Origin: Steinernema hermaphroditum
Taxonomy: Eukaryota; Nematoda; Chromadorea; Rhabditida; Steinernematidae
Assembly: GCA_030435675.1 (NCBI GenBank)
Contig: CM059624.1
Coordinates: 12,672,769 to 12,736,768, forward strand
Direction of reading: 5' to 3'
Length of the DNA: 64,000 bases
Both the position numbers and the translations under genes were made by a program. Below the pieces are notes generated by a model, which did no database searches, had not been told where the DNA came from, and saw nothing but the letters and a program-made list of their open reading frames with translations. Positions 44,946-58,623 of the stretch are shown here, piece by piece (position 1 is the stretch's first letter; every line of letters begins with the position of its first letter).

Positions 44946-47900
44946 GTCGTATATAGGTAAGAGCTTTCACATCCTCTCTTTCCTATCTGTGTTTATATGT
45001 TTCCTTCACGCATTCTCTTAAAAAACTAAAAAAACGACGTTCCCTCAAAACCAAAGTGACAAAAAGTGACGTTATTTCCTGATTACACTGATTCTGGCTT
45101 AGTGTGTAAGACAACCCGACTCAAATATTCCATTGTGCTCTCTCGTTCTACTTTCCGAGATTACGCCGTGTCAGTTTTTGTCATCCTTCAAGGTCCCGCT
45201 TTACAAAAAAGTTCAAATTTCACTAATCTCATTAAAAATAAGTACACGATGCTGTCCATTTGTTCGTCTCGCTTCCTTCCGAGTCGCCGTCTTGGCGCGC
45301 TAATGGAATCAACGCCTTTTTAGGCTCCCTTTCTTCTCCAAACCCAACCCCACTCGCCCCGCCCCTTCAGGCTCCGATGCTACAATCCCCATTTGGCGCT
45401 CGTTTGACTCTCAATCTCGGGCCACGGCCTCTCGATCGCGGCTCCACATGTCCCGCTACCACTCATTACCCGTCGTAATGACGTCTATTTTGAGACGGTT
45501 ATTATCTTCTCTAAAAGGTTTGACTTTAATCTAGTGGAAACCCCAGCTCAGACATGCGTCATTCCAATGAATGTCACTTTAAATATTCATCGGTTAGTGT
45601 CACTTTTGAGAATTATTTAGTGACGAGTCTCGGGTTCTGAGTCTTACGTTACTCATGACGGTGATGACGATTTTTGTATTGGGAATTCTCTTGGCTACGA
45701 ATTAATTTGTAGGCTCATTTACGTTTAAAAAATGAGGCCAGTAGAGAAGTATCAGCGGACATGACCATGTTCCAGGGGAACAAAAGCGCACTTTAAGAAT
45801 AGGAGAGCTTACGGAACGGTGTGTTCTCTATTTGTTAGCTACAGTTATGTATTGCCAGCTTCCCACTACTCACATTGATAACCATTCCTGGCTGAACAGC
45901 TGATTCAGATGGTTACGTCTATGATAAAAGGAACGAGCATTGGCAAAAATTACTTCACTGTGAATTAAAGATAGATTAAAACGGTAAAACCCAATGCTCA
46001 AAACGTAGATATAAACAAGAAATGTGCTTTGAGAATACCTCATGTTGTGTATAAGCAATATCGGCCAAATTTGGTCCTAAATTGCAATAAACAATGCCAA
46101 ATATAGTCGTAAAACGGGCCAAAGAGTATTGCTTTTCCACATAGATAGCGAGGAAGTAATTGGCTTTGAAATTCCCAGTGATGTATCAAGGATGGGGCCT
46201 CAGTTTCCCTGCCTCAGATTGATTTTCCAAGGAAACGAAACGAAAGGAAAGATCGATCATGCTGATGACTTATGGATGGAGCTATTACTCATAAATGACG
46301 ATTTATATTGTGACGATCTTTGAACCACTCCCATCATTTAGCAAAACGAGAGCTATGCTGAAGAATTGACACTAGAAAACCAATTTGTGACTTCCGTCAA
46401 ATTTACATATGGCGCTCTTTTAACCACTCACATGACAGACAAATCAGGCCATTTTGGTGCCTTTCGAAGCATTTTTTGAAAGGTCTAGATGGAAATACAA
46501 AAATATATTTTTAGTATGGTAAAAGACCGTCTAAAGATTTAGCGAAACGATGAGCACAAAATCACAAAAATTACTCTCGAAATCGTCCACTTCCAATGAA
46601 GGGACACCAACCATGCTACCAAAATGTGATTTGGCATACATTAATGAGCAAAACATAATATTCAGAAGCCTAAAACTTTTAATTTTCCGGCAAAAAATAC
46701 TTCCTCCAAATGTTATTGTTTTGTGTATTCTCATTTACAGACAAAACACAATCTACGAAGCCACAAAAACAAACAGGATTTGCGTCAGAAGCGCAGAAAT
46801 TGGTTTGTTGATTTTTAGTTCCGGATTTCAGGAAGGAATCATGAAGCCTTATGTGTGCGACAGTGAGTGTTTTTGTATTTTTGTCGAACACGTGCCTTGA
46901 CAAATTGGAACGCTTCTGCCGATAGAAACGGTTGTGAAATGTAGGGAACATACAAGCGAGATCAAAAATTACCGGTTAATTAGCCATAGTTTGTTCCGAC
47001 CGAAGCGTTCTTCGTAATAGTTGAAATGACAACAGCCCAAAAATTTTTAAATTCTTCAAACAGCCTCGTACTACGAAGCCTAAAAGATTACCTTCATAAC
47101 GGATATCCTTGTATCCATCATATACAAACACATACAAAACTCGGCGACCACCTACAAAAAAACAAGATTTTATACTTCCTTAGTGTTCACTAGGATGCGA
47201 CGTTTCTCATTGTTTTTCCTCATTGCTTTCGTTTAAAACATAACTATCTGATCAGTTGTTCTATTGTTCAAAAATTACAGCCAAGTACCACCAAGCGTAA
47301 TAACTACCAGACGTAACTTCCCTATCAATGTGGATTCTATCCATATGAACATCACTTAGTTCTCAAGCGACCATTTGTTTGACTACAAATACAACTAACA
47401 TAAGCAGAACCAAATCTCAAAACACGAGATAACTTCGCGTCATCAGAAATTATGTTCCAGTTCTTCTACAAGTGCACCATGAGTGCACCGAGTAATTGTT
47501 TCCAAAAATCCATTTTTGACGAGAAACACCGATTTGAACACACTTATCTTTGTGAGAAATGCTGACCTTCTGTCGATAGAAACGGTTTTGAAAAAAAAAG
47601 AAAGTGCGCTCTTTGTTACATAATTGCGCCTAAATGTCATTTTCGTCCAAAGATGTCCTTAGTGTTTGTGGCCGAGTTTCTAAGTGTCTATTGCGTTATA
47701 ACAATTGTTTTCTCTAGTTTTGGGCGCTTATGATTGTTCGAATTATGTAGCCCACGCAGTCTACTTCAATTGAGAATAAAAGCGCCGTGGAAAATACCAA
47801 CAACGTAATTAATAAGCAAGAAGGAATTTAATGTATGGGAACTTTCCATAAAAAGGGTTGTTTTGTAGGCCGTCTTCAAAGGTCACCCTTCAGATATACG

Positions 47901-48479
47901 TGAATGGTAGTCTCACCGCAGTTTCATTCGAGGACTAAACCAAAAATTATGAGTTATGTCCGGCAAAAATTATTAAATATAGGCTATATTGTTCAGAAAT
48001 ACGTATATTCCATGCCGGTCGCCAAAAACCAAAAATTACCAACTTTACGCACTAGCCTATATATAATTAGCGGTGAGGTTTGCCGTTTTCGTTAGCAAAT
48101 GTTTTCCGGATCATGTATGGCAGTAATTTTGAGTTACACGATTTGAAGAAACGAGGGAACTGCTTTTATTTTCATACATAAGTTGCAGTGTAAGCTGTAT
48201 TGCGTATGGATGCATAATTGAAAGCAAAGAGACTGAAGTTTGAGCTATGCCAAGCAAAAATTATCAAAGTAAGGTGATGGAACAGACTATTTATATAGGG
48301 ATTGGAAGCACTGTTCAAAAATACGTGCATTCTATGCTGACCTTCTGTCGATAGAAACGGTTTTGAAATATAAATGAAAGGATCAAAAATTTCCGGTTTA
48401 GGAAGCAGCAATCTCATATTTTTATCCGGACCAGGGCTGTGTAAAGCTCAGAACTTAATGCCATTTGTGACGTAGAATA

Positions 48480-49020
48480 ACAGAAACGTTTCTTCGGCAA
48501 AGCCTTCCAAAAAGCCGTTTGACTTTAGAGATAGCGCATCTCGCCTTCGACTGACGTGTCGACTCCAGGCATACGTCTGAAATGCACCTTGAAGAGGGTC
48601 TGTCATTGTGTTGAGACTCATGAGTGTTGCTAACTTTCAAAACCGGTCCTAAGAGGAATTAACGTAACACAAGAATGCCTTCCTTCATTTTCGTTGATTT
48701 GTATGTTTTAATATGCGCAAACGGAAACTAGGTTGTACTATTAGAACACAACGTTGTTCTGCAAAAATTCTAGTTTTTACGTATCATGTATCTCTCGTTT
48801 CTCATCATGCTATAATGGAAGTAGACAAACATTCTTGTTTAAAACATGTACGATCAAGAATTAAGATATAACGGCGCTAAAATGGATTATTTGAACTAGG
48901 ACACTGATCAAAAATTTGTACCTTAGACATTCTTGCCAATTTATGTAACATAACGACTATGTTACTGTAATGTGTTTTCTCAAAAAGGCTCAAAGAAATT
49001 ATTTCAAGTGTCCAGTTTTG
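48480..49020 (+). repeat. segmental duplicate of 1.6-3.2 kb without the transposon
   Basis: About 48575-48620 (tctgaaatgcaccttgaaga) and 48655-49020 (ggcgctaaaatggattattt, cactgatcaaaaatttgtac) match the sequences on either side of the Harbinger element at 1680-2753. Here they adjoin at about 48630 (gagtgttgctaac), giving an empty insertion site. Confidence 0.75.
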
Positions 49021-49039
49021 TGAGTTCTACTTGCTGTCT

Positions 49040-49140
49040 CAGAAATGAGTTCAGTGAGCGGTCGTGCTTGGCCATTGTTGGTACAAAAGGCCTGGAACAT
49101 CAGTGTCTGAAGTTCAAAAGTCTCTATAGGAAAGTCGTTG
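49040..49140 (-). repeat. family A repeat fragment
   Basis: The sequence agtgagcggtcgtgcttggc then aaaaggcctggaacatcag is a diverged copy of the reverse complement of 56.02-56.10 kb. Confidence 0.55.
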
Positions 49141-51663
49141 CTACCACATTCAAAAATTAAAAAATTATATGAACAATAATCATAAAATTAAGAAAACAAG
49201 ATACGTATCGATTGTTTGCGATGTTGCACTATTCAATTGTGCCTCTTGGTGAAGTAATTTCACGCTCCACCTCTAAAAACATCCAAAAATCAGTTAAAAC
49301 ATCACACAGAACCATTAGGTTTATGCCTAGTATCAAAACATTCCAATGGGAAAGTCTCATTTTGTCACGCAATTATTTTGGAAGGTTGAAAGATCTAGCT
49401 ACAATGCTATAAGGTGTTTTCATGCAAGAATCGTTGTGGCCCTTGATACTGTATGTCTTCCAGAGCTGAGCTGTTGATGACCCTTCCATGGAAGCTTCTT
49501 CTCTTCGCCACTCCTCAGGGTGACCACAGAACAAGCGCTCGCTTCCTCTGAGCACCCTAAATAATTCACAGAAAGTGATGCGAAACTCGTAATTGTCCAA
49601 TTATTTTTGCAACACCACACTCCGTGACTTTTGGCTAAGTATGGGTGAGGGCTGTTCTCATTCAAATAGACGTCCTTTGAGATTTGGCAAATGGATGTGT
49701 TTTCTAGCACTACAGACGATGAACAGTTTGTAGGCTGCACTCCTGTGCCCTATCACAAGTGCAGCATACACGAAAAAAGACGTGTACAAATCAGAAATGT
49801 GTGTCCGAAATGCACAAATCTCTCATTATTCGCCAGTTCCAACCACACGTCTCATCTTTACTAACGGGAAAATCCTCGAGCTTCGCCTAGAAAGTCAATT
49901 TCTTTCGTTTGGAAATAAAATAAAGTGCAAGGCGATATTAATGATCGCGAGTGTGTGGTCCTGTAGCCCTGATGTTGTTTCATGCGATACGCATCGGTGA
50001 TTCTAATTAAAAGTTCGTTATTCATGCTTATTTTTAAGCACTCATAGAGTCGTTTTTATTCGCTTAGACCGGTAGACAGAGTCTCACTCGTTTCGCGGTG
50101 GCGAGCGCTCGACCTCTGAGTCCACGTATTGGGTTGGCACATTGAAAATGCGACACTTTTGTAATGATTGTTTATTTGCATTGTTTCTTGAAAAGAAACC
50201 ACAGTGCTAAGGCAATAGTGAACATAGATTGTACTCATCCACGAGCAAACTTCAACCATCTGCCCAGAAATTGCTAGAGATCATTCCAGGAGCAGTGCCG
50301 AGCGGTTAGTCCCTTACTTTCTGAGCGTCTGGTTGGTCGTCTTGTAATTCTGTGGCATGTGTGAGCTTTCCACCTTCTAGAGGGAATTGGGACACTCGGA
50401 AGCCGTAGTCCCACCACCGCTGACAGCAAGATATCCGACACCAGGAATCCCCCCCCTCGTGAACAATACACAAAAATTTTGCAATAATTCTCATAGCGAT
50501 ACCGAAAATGTCAATTGGACTACAATTCAGATAAATCGCATCTAATTAGTCGCTTTGTTTTCTATAAAATTCCGAGCAATTATTTCTATTACCCCTTAAT
50601 GAAACATCATATTATTGATGCATAGCATGTCTTCTAGTACCAAAACTGTCAATGTGCTCATTCAAAAATGGATGCAGTTGTGCGCAACTTTACGCATCGC
50701 AACTCTTTGACGGAAGTAGAAGACGCGTTGCGGAATGGCGACGTGTCCTTTGCTAATGAAACATGTCCTTGAAAATAATCAGATTATTAGGTGGACGCTT
50801 AGGGAACTCTATTTTCGGAGAACCAATTCCCTGAAGATCGTTCGTTTCGTCATCTTCATTAGCTCACCATCTTATCTCAAACGTTTATCGCATGTTCCAA
50901 GCTTTCTTCTTGCAATGAATGCTGATATTCGGGGCCTTTATTGTTTAACATCTGAGGGAGAGTAGATATCTTCCGCAAATTGATTAACTTTGATCACCCG
51001 TTGCCGAGCTCTGCTGTACAGTACGCTGCCCAGCTCTGCTGTACTTCTTACATTATTTTCCATAACGTCCTATATAGAAACGTACCCAGTGAGTAAATAA
51101 ACACAGTGTCTGAAGGAACATCCATCCTTTCGTGAAGAAATTATGAAAACTCAGCTGCTACATGTCGTGATTAGGCACACAGACATATTGGTGTAAATCA
51201 ATAATACGGAATAAATTGTATTGTATTGGATCTACATGCCATGTACAAAAATAGTAATAGAAAGGTAAATATCACGACTTTCAAAACAAAAAAAATGTTC
51301 AAGTGAACAACAAGCAAGTTTAAGCTGCACTTGTTTATCTCTTGAAAACTCAGGATTCCTTCAAAATCTGGACGCCAACCTTCCAATCAGCGAACAAAAT
51401 TCGAACAAAAACTATTGATTCTTATGCCTGTGTTATGCATCTGGCTAAATTGATAGAAAAACGGATGAATTACTACTGAGCGAGATGTCCCGCGGGCCCA
51501 TAATTGCCAGACAAAAACAGATCACAATTACTCGTGTGTATAGAAGTCTTTGACCTCTTTCACTCCTTCGAATGAACGCGATATTTCGTGGCCAGTCACT
51601 ATGGTTCTCCGCGCCAATGCGAAAGAGTTGCTCATTGCAGGTAACGCCAGTTCCGAGACCATA

Positions 51664-54600
51664 ATGCAAAGGTGTCGCAGCGGGTTATCTTTCGATATTA
51701 CCGTAATCGCTGTGCTGCTGCTTCTCACCACCGGCGAGATTTCGGCGTTTCTCGGCGCGCAGAAAGGCATCATGAAGATGTGCCCTCCCGGTGGCGAAGC
51801 GTTCGCCACCGCGTGGCAGCTCACCTGTGGAATGAAGCGAAGACGAAAACGCGATGGTTTGTTACTTTTATTTTAAAGTAAATATCGCAGAAAGACATAC
51901 AAAAATAATTCAAAAATGATCAATCTAAAAGATCAGCAATCTAAAATATTTCGCTAAATATTGAAATCCAAATGACACGAACAGCAAAAATATGACAATA
52001 GTCATTAAAGAGTTCTTATAGACGAATGATTCAGTTCAGAAGGCCAACTGTATAATGTCAAAAATCTAAAGATTTACCGCAATACGCGTGCGCAACCGTT
52101 CACTCACTGAAAACCTAATTTCCAAATATATTAAGGTATTCGTGTAAACGGTTGTCTTAAGGCGCATTTGTACTTCCGAAAACCGTTTTCGACATGTCCA
52201 ACTGCTCGACACAACGTTCAAGTTGTTTGTTTCTCGTTTTCTTAAAAAAAACTTCTGTGAGACAAACAATCAAGATGTGCATACGAACTTAGTGGACACT
52301 TAGCTTCGGAAGCTGGTAAGAAAGTTCGAAATCCAACGCTGCCATGTCAGTCTTAAGCGTTGTTTCTCTGTGGATCTCCATTCCGGGCCAAGTGAACACC
52401 CTAGCCAGCACACCACCTTTGGTGATGCTGTTAATGCTCGTCTGGATGCTGTTGAAATGTCCCACACCTTTTTATTTTAAATCGAATAGTACTGCTGAAT
52501 GAGCGCTGAGAGACTTACAAAAATATCAAGCTGTTAAAAGTCTTCACATTCAGTGGAATTCAAAAATGTTCAATCTAAACGGTCATCTATCTAAATTATT
52601 TCCCTAAACTTTGAAATCAAAACGAACAGTTAATATGGAGTTTTTATAGACGAGTGTACGTACGAACTTTCACTTTTGAGCTTGAATCAATGGCTTTCGC
52701 CATGACATCTCGCCAACATATCATAATCCCTGCTTCTCTCGCTTCTTAGGCCGAATCAAATGTTGCGATGGTGAGGCTCAGCGGGTTAAGTCGGTTGGCG
52801 GTGCAGAGCGAAGAGCAAGTGGTGGAACTACGGCTCCCTGATGTTCCACGTCTTCTGGGAGCCGGAGCGATCATTAAAAGTTCTCTCCGTGTGTAGAGCA
52901 AACCCTTCCAAGACCGAAGAACGGCACATCCTATCTCAGAAATGCCCAAACAGATTCCAATTCATAATGTCAATTAAAATGCGCTCATTTCCAATGTTTC
53001 AAATAGTGTACCTTTCGATACGCTCACTTGTAGTTCTGTTCATTCAGATTCTCGTACTGGGTGCACTTCTAAGCCAAATCAAACATCGTATTGACCAAGT
53101 TGACCTCTGGAATCCCAAGAAGTTTTTTCCATTTTACGTCATGTTTCTTTCTCCATTCCTCCTCAAAAAAGACTCATCCCAGTGGCCGTATCACAATAGC
53201 AGAAAACCAAAGCTAACGAGATTTCGCAAAGGCGTATCCTATGATGTCAGCGGCCTTTCACAAATCAGGAAGCTCATTTGGACCCAATTATGTTCGCTCG
53301 GATTAGCCGCGCCATTCTTCGGAATTACGACCCTCTCTCGATAAGGCGTGAGAGTTCCAAATGGAGAGAGATGGCTTTGCGAGGGAGAGTGATGTAAAAA
53401 AGCAATAAAATAAAAAGACGAACGAAAAATGTCGTGCAAAAAACGTTAAGATCATCGTCAAAAATCAGATGTTCTTAATTACCCTTCAATTTTAATGATC
53501 TTAAGCATATCATTTAAGATAATTTGCGAACCAATATGAATGAAAATAAGGCAATATCACTCGAGAAGACGAAAACGATCGGTCGAATCATCTGCGCACA
53601 CTCTCAAAAATCAGCTAAGTGAACGGCCGTTGTTGGCGCAATGATCGCCCTGTCTCCCAGAAGGCGTGGAACACCGTAGAGTTGCCGTAGTTAGTGTTTC
53701 CAAGAAAGCCGGTACCAGCCGTGGCTAGAGGCGGTGTCCGAGGATCAACATCAACATGATATGTGTCTTTCTTGTGCATATATGAGATGTCCTGCACGGC
53801 GTAATACCATTGACTTTCGGGAATATAGAGGGTGATCGCCAGATATACAAAAATATTTCAATGATTCTTCAAGAACAACTACTCTTAAATGCATACAGGC
53901 GTGCTAAACGGCATGAAACGGGCACTATGTTATCCTAAGTCGCCTTTTTGGCGTGACAGCACCCTGGATCTCCGGATCCCTGAAAGACGGATCCCTGAAA
54001 GAAAAAAAAACGAACCAATATCCCACACCCGTACACTCGTTACGAGACCGCCGAACTTAAAATACCACACACGATTTTCGGGAACGGGAAGGCCCTGTAA
54101 CTCAAGGGGCTCTTCCGCAAAAATAAATTTAAAAGTCCGGAAGGAAAACATCAGAAACAGAAATTTGAGCATGTTTCGAACAGTATCAAGAGCACGCGTT
54201 AAGTTTAAATTTCGAACTTCCGGGTCAACATCTTTTGAAAATAACGCAGTGTATTGGATTTCATTTCACAGCACGCAAAAATTAAATATTCATTAATAAG
54301 TTTACTAATTCGAACATGAAAACACGTGAACACGCGATGAAAGCACGATTAAGTTGCCATACGACATCACAAAACATAATTTCTTGAGATACATCGGCTT
54401 GCAGGTTTGTGCTATGTTCCAAAGTTATCATATGTTTCCAAAAATTCTAGTTTTCATGGGCATTAGCCTAATTTGATATTACTTGAGTATAGTCAGTATC
54501 TGACAATCCATTCACCTCCTCTTGGATTAATTACGATTGTACACAGATTATTCCATTGTTGTTCAAATTATCTACCCACCTACTATAAACCGCACTATAA

Positions 54601-54850
54601 AACCACTTGAATATCATAAGTTTTGAGACACCGTTCTTTATGACAATTACTTTTATTCTCTTGCCGCCAAAAATTCATCGAATCAGAGTCATTTCACTTT
54701 TCAATTTCTGTTTTAGTGTCAGTGCTTCCCGAGAACTCGGCGTACCGGCCACTGTCGCTGACGGAAATGATGCACTACTGCTGCCGCTACGGCTGCACCT
54801 TCCGCGACCTCCTACCGTACTGCGACCCGTTCGGCCAGTGGGACTCGTGA
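51664..54850 (+). CDS. insulin-like peptide precursor
   Basis: Exon 51664-51856 and exon 54717-54850 join in phase 1 across a 2.86-kb intron, giving 108 residues. A signal peptide (DITVIAVLLLLTTGEISAF) precedes a B-chain-like segment MCPPGGEAFATAWQLTCGM. A strong processing site KRRRKR follows, then an A chain HYCCRYGCTFRDLLPYC with the exact CC-x3-C-x8-C insulin signature, ending FGQWDS. The chains are separated by only about 22 residues, so the C-peptide is short, as in many nematode insulins. B-chain cysteine spacing is 14 residues rather than the 11 of vertebrate insulin. Products of this kind signal through the DAF-2-type receptor in dauer, growth and stress control; receptor and agonist/antagonist role cannot be read here. 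The donor (GTTTGT) is weak, but the frames and homology fit. An alternative ATG lies at 51601. Confidence 0.87.
51857..54716 (+). other. insulin gene intron filled with repeats
   Basis: The intron holds a diverged tandem duplication (about 51885-52045 and 52505-52660, shared tcaatctaaa and cttatagacga-like strings), family A fragments at 52.82-52.88 and 53.62-53.72 kb, and a 13-base tandem unit near 53.97 kb (ggatccctgaaag). Frames of 167 codons (52841-53344) and 135 codons (53889-54296) run through repeat sequence and show no known domain. Confidence 0.55.
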
Positions 54851-55559
54851 ACAGGCTCGTCCGCTCCGCTCCTCCACCGCACGCCGCTCTCTGTCGTCCG
54901 ATTCCATCCGTACTCCTCTCCTTCTCCGCCGCGCTGTACCCTTTTGTGTTGACGATTTGCAAGTTTAGGTTATGCCCTGCAAATGAATGTTGTTTGGTGT
55001 TGTGTGCGGAGGGTAATAAGTGAGCAATTTGACTGACAGCCGAGGGGAGAGTGCACAACTGACGTCGCCGTGATTGTTTATGCCGATGTTTACAACGCCG
55101 CCGAACAATCCATCAATCATAAGGACATTGTTACGTGAAGAAGTGGATGAGGGTTATCAGTAAGATCAGAGGATCGATGAGATAAACGGCTCGCAGCAGA
55201 AAACGCGGAAGCGTTCCTTACGATGATTGTTTTCGGGTAGCAGTAAGCACCACGCTGGCAAAAATTTGCAGTCCTATTTCAGTGTGGTGTTGTGTGGTCC
55301 CGAAAAAAGACATTGCGACTCCTAGAAATTCACTGATTCGTTGACATTCCGGGCTTTTCCTTTTCATAGTCAACCTCATCTCCGGCTATTCTACCTCGAC
55401 GGATCGCGCCTCTTCAGCCAGAAGTCGCCAATACATGTATATTACACTAAGACCATGGCACATTTTTGTGTTACCGTGGGATCAAAAATACTTTTAGTCT
55501 CGAAAAGCTCAGGCACTTCTTACACACAACGCTCGTTCTGTCTGGAGTTTACGAGTTTA

Positions 55560-56175
55560 TTTACGAGTTTACTTCTCGTATCAAAGGTTTACGCCTTGCG
55601 AGACGTCGAGACGAGACGAGACGTATACGCACAAGACACACATTATCACTCCGTAGTCACCGGTCTTCTTCTGACTTCGGCACATCAGAGTAGAGCACGG
55701 CGATCCCATTAGTGTGCGCGGGCCTCAGAGAGGCGAAGAGCTGATTCCGGAGACGGTGGAGCACAGTAAACCCATCTTCAGCTCAGGTGGCGGCGCGGAC
55801 GTCGGAGTTGAGGAGCTTCTTCGGCAGCTTCCGCGGGCGGCACGAGTGAAGAACAGGCATGCAGGCGAAACGCGTTGTCGGAGCACAACAGGCGAACCGG
55901 GAACCATCAGGGCAGCTGGCGACGCGGACTTCGGAATTGTTGCGGTTCTTCGGCTTCTCTGGCGGCACGAGTGGAGTCGGGCCGCAGTGACGGGCTTCTT
56001 GGCAAGACGGTGGAACTACGGCTCCCTGGTGTTCCAGGCCTTCTGGGAGCCGGGGCGATCATTGCGCCAACAACGACGGCCGAGAACGACCGCTCACTCA
56101 ACTCAATCGGCTCAGACAGCCTCAGAGAGAGCGAGCGGACGACCCGACCGATCGCTGGGGGCACAAATGAAAGAC
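55560..56175 (+). mobile_element. longest copy of dispersed repeat family A
   Basis: This is the most complete member: a left part that resembles the end of family B (caaaggtttacgccttgcga), an internal tandem of a gcggacttcgga/gcggacgtcgga motif, the core gtggaactacggctccctgg, and a right part gagcgagcggacgacccgac. Fragments of these parts occur alone at about ten other places in the window. The 193-codon frame 55714-56295 is this repeat read through and has no known domain. Confidence 0.65.
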
Positions 56176-56737
56176 CCTGTCTGGATTGACATCAAAATAA
56201 TGCTCACAAGTAGAACGTATCTTGCCGAGATCGCCCAACAAGAACTCAAAATGCTGCAATTTTCCCGCAAAATCGTTCTTATTCAAACGATTTAAGACTG
56301 GCTTATGGTTAATGTCCAAAAATCTGAACAATTTTTCGAGACTCCAGGGACTTTCGAAACTTTCAAGACGCAAAAATGACTACAGAAGAAACATCGGGTC
56401 AGCTCATTCAGCATTTCGGACAAGTTTACTGTCAAACAAGCTACTGTCATTATTAAATACAAATCCAAAAATTATCTCTTATGTCAGCGAAAAAAGCGAC
56501 GAATAAAAGGCCCTCGTAAACGGTATTACGATAGCACTTGCAAGATACAGCGCTATGTTCAAAAAATGACTTATTCAGTCAGAAACCTGAAAACCGACTC
56601 GATTAAGTCCCTTTTACGGTCCAGATTAAAGCATTTAATTAGAGCACAAAGCAGAAAAATCAACTACATGATGGTTATGCTGATAAGTTCGTTAAAGGGT
56701 AAAAATAGTAGAAAAATCAGGTGGACCTGCCATTATT

Positions 56738-57302
56738 GTATAATGAAATCGTGTTACGTTTTGACAAAAATTCTGAATACCAACTCGCGATACAAAAGTC
56801 TCCTCGGTTTTGATTTTGTAATGTTTGCTTTGTGATATTGTTTCCACCACCCATCCTTCACCTCTCGAAATCCGCCACTTTGGTTCAGTCTAAACTGTCA
56901 GCTTAGCAAGGACTATCTCACAGAAACACTTCAAAAGGCCAAACGCTTCGACCTATTGTTACCGAAGTGACTGAGCGATCCAGTGGATTTTAATCATTTG
57001 TCGTTCTGAAAAACAATAGCAAAAGAGAAATCGGACCCAAAAATTTGCTTACTGCTTGTTTTAAGCCTTTCAAAAATTCGCAACGTCAATGTCCCCAGAA
57101 CTCTGACAGCATTTAATGTGGTTCAAGTAATTGTATAATGAAATGTTGGGTTACGTGTTACAAAAATTTTGAATACTAACTCACGATAGAAAAGTTTCTT
57201 CGGTTTCCATTGTGTGATGTTTGCTTTGTGATGTTGTTTCCGCCGCCACCTACCCATCCTTCACCTCTCGAAATCCGCCACTTGGGTTCAGTTTTTGCGG
57301 CT
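56738..57302 (+). repeat. duplicated ~160-bp block, offset ~395 bp
   Basis: The string atccttcacctctcgaaatc and the preceding tataatgaaat...atgtttgctttgtgatnttg occur at 56738-56892 and again at 57134-57302, with about 85% similarity by eye. Confidence 0.7.
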
Positions 57303-58199
57303 TCCCCGTTGTAACAGTCGCGCTGTGCCCGGATGATCAGCCCGAACAGCACTGCCCCGGCCTCTTGTCCATCGGATCTGAAGATTAATGGTTTCGGCTA
57401 ACGATGCCGCGTGTTTTCGCAGTGACTGGATGATTCAGAGCGATGTTCGTCGCTTCCGCTAATCGCAAAAACTCCCCATTTGACATGTAGTTATCAGTTC
57501 GGATCTATTTTGAGCTGCTTGACAGTGATTATCTCGTGTCCTGTTGTGATCATTGATAGCTTTGTTTAGTGAATGCTAATTTTAACGTTTTATCGCGAGG
57601 CTAAATTGGGGTTGTGTGGATCTGAACGGTGCCATTAAATTTTATGTGCATTTTGTCAAAGATCACAAGGTTTTGACCAGATTTTTGCTGTGTTTTCCAT
57701 TGTCCAATAGAAAGACTTTTATATACACATATCAGTTTTGTAAGTTGAACAGTTGAAGTAAGTATCCATGACTGGTCTGCACTGGGGTTTTCATGGCGTC
57801 AAAGAGGTCTTTCTGTAATGATTTTCCATAAATACTTGACGAAATCTGAAGCTAAGTTAGTTTCTAAGTTTCTACACAGTATCAAAGTACTTGCCCACTC
57901 TTTGTACGGTACTTTCCGATGCTTTCTTATCTTTTATGAATTTCTAACAGCTCAATGTGATCATACTATCAATTCATGCTTCTAAAAAAGGTCAACTTTC
58001 TTATAATGCACTCTTATTTTCGAGATCCTGCTAGTATAAATTAAGCACTCTGTTGTCCATTTGCTGCGCCATGTATCTTCTAAAATTAATGATCATCACG
58101 TCTCATAAACAGAAGGACGCACATAATCACACCGCTGTTGATAATTCTATTCCTTCTGCGGTGGTGCAGATCCAACCGGAATAGAACACATAATCCCAT

Positions 58200-58375
58200 C
58201 AGTTTGCACGGGTGTCAAAGCGGAGAAGAGCTAAATCCAGAACCAACGCGGTGGTTAAGGCAAATGAGGTGGATTCTCATTATCAAGGAGGCTCAAGGCG
58301 CCGACATCGGAGCTACAGCGATCTTCGGCTTGAGTGGGTGGCGCGATAGAGTCGGGCGCTGAAGATGACATTCTT
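58200..58375 (+). repeat. family A repeat fragment
   Basis: The sequence aaagcggagaagagctaaat and then gagctacagcgatcttcggc with gagtcgggcgctgaagatga match, in order, the left and middle parts of the copy at 55.71-56.0 kb. Confidence 0.6.
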
Positions 58376-58623
58376 GGCACATTGAACGTTAGCTAAAGCA
58401 AAAGTCAGTGTTGTGCTGAATTTGAGAACCTTATAGCGATGTACAGTAGTTGTATTTATGAACGATAGGAACAATTTCACAACGTGAATGTGTGCTCAGT
58501 GACTTAAAAGCCAATGTTTAATGGTGTGATAATGCACTGTGTATGGTGCAGCGCACTGTATTACCAAACACTTTCTGATTCAAACGTACACCATTTCCTG
58601 TCGATTTATTTCAGTTTGATTTC

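Larger units (their letters stand above)
38590..51540. other. repeat-rich region without a confident gene
   Basis: This 13-kb stretch contains family A fragments (39.34, 40.06, 44.27, 49.05 and 50.32 kb), a family B copy (44.59 kb), two palindromic GAGTCCGGACTCG arrays (41.49 and 42.55 kb), a repeat seen at 39.05-39.3, 40.37-40.58 and 41.07 kb, a repeat at 46.9, 47.56 and 48.3 kb, and the insertion-free segmental duplicate at 48.48-49.02 kb. A possible exon lies at 42.93-43.15 kb. Other frames are short and AT-rich. Confidence 0.5.

Noticed and set aside
52841..53344. Plus-strand frame of 167 codons
   Set aside because: It begins inside a family A fragment and lies in the insulin gene intron. 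It has AT-rich composition and no recognisable motif. A real gene cannot be fully excluded.
55714..56295. Plus-strand frame of 193 codons, the longest unspliced frame in that area
   Set aside because: It coincides with the dispersed family A repeat, fragments of which occur elsewhere with disrupted frames. It has no known domain.
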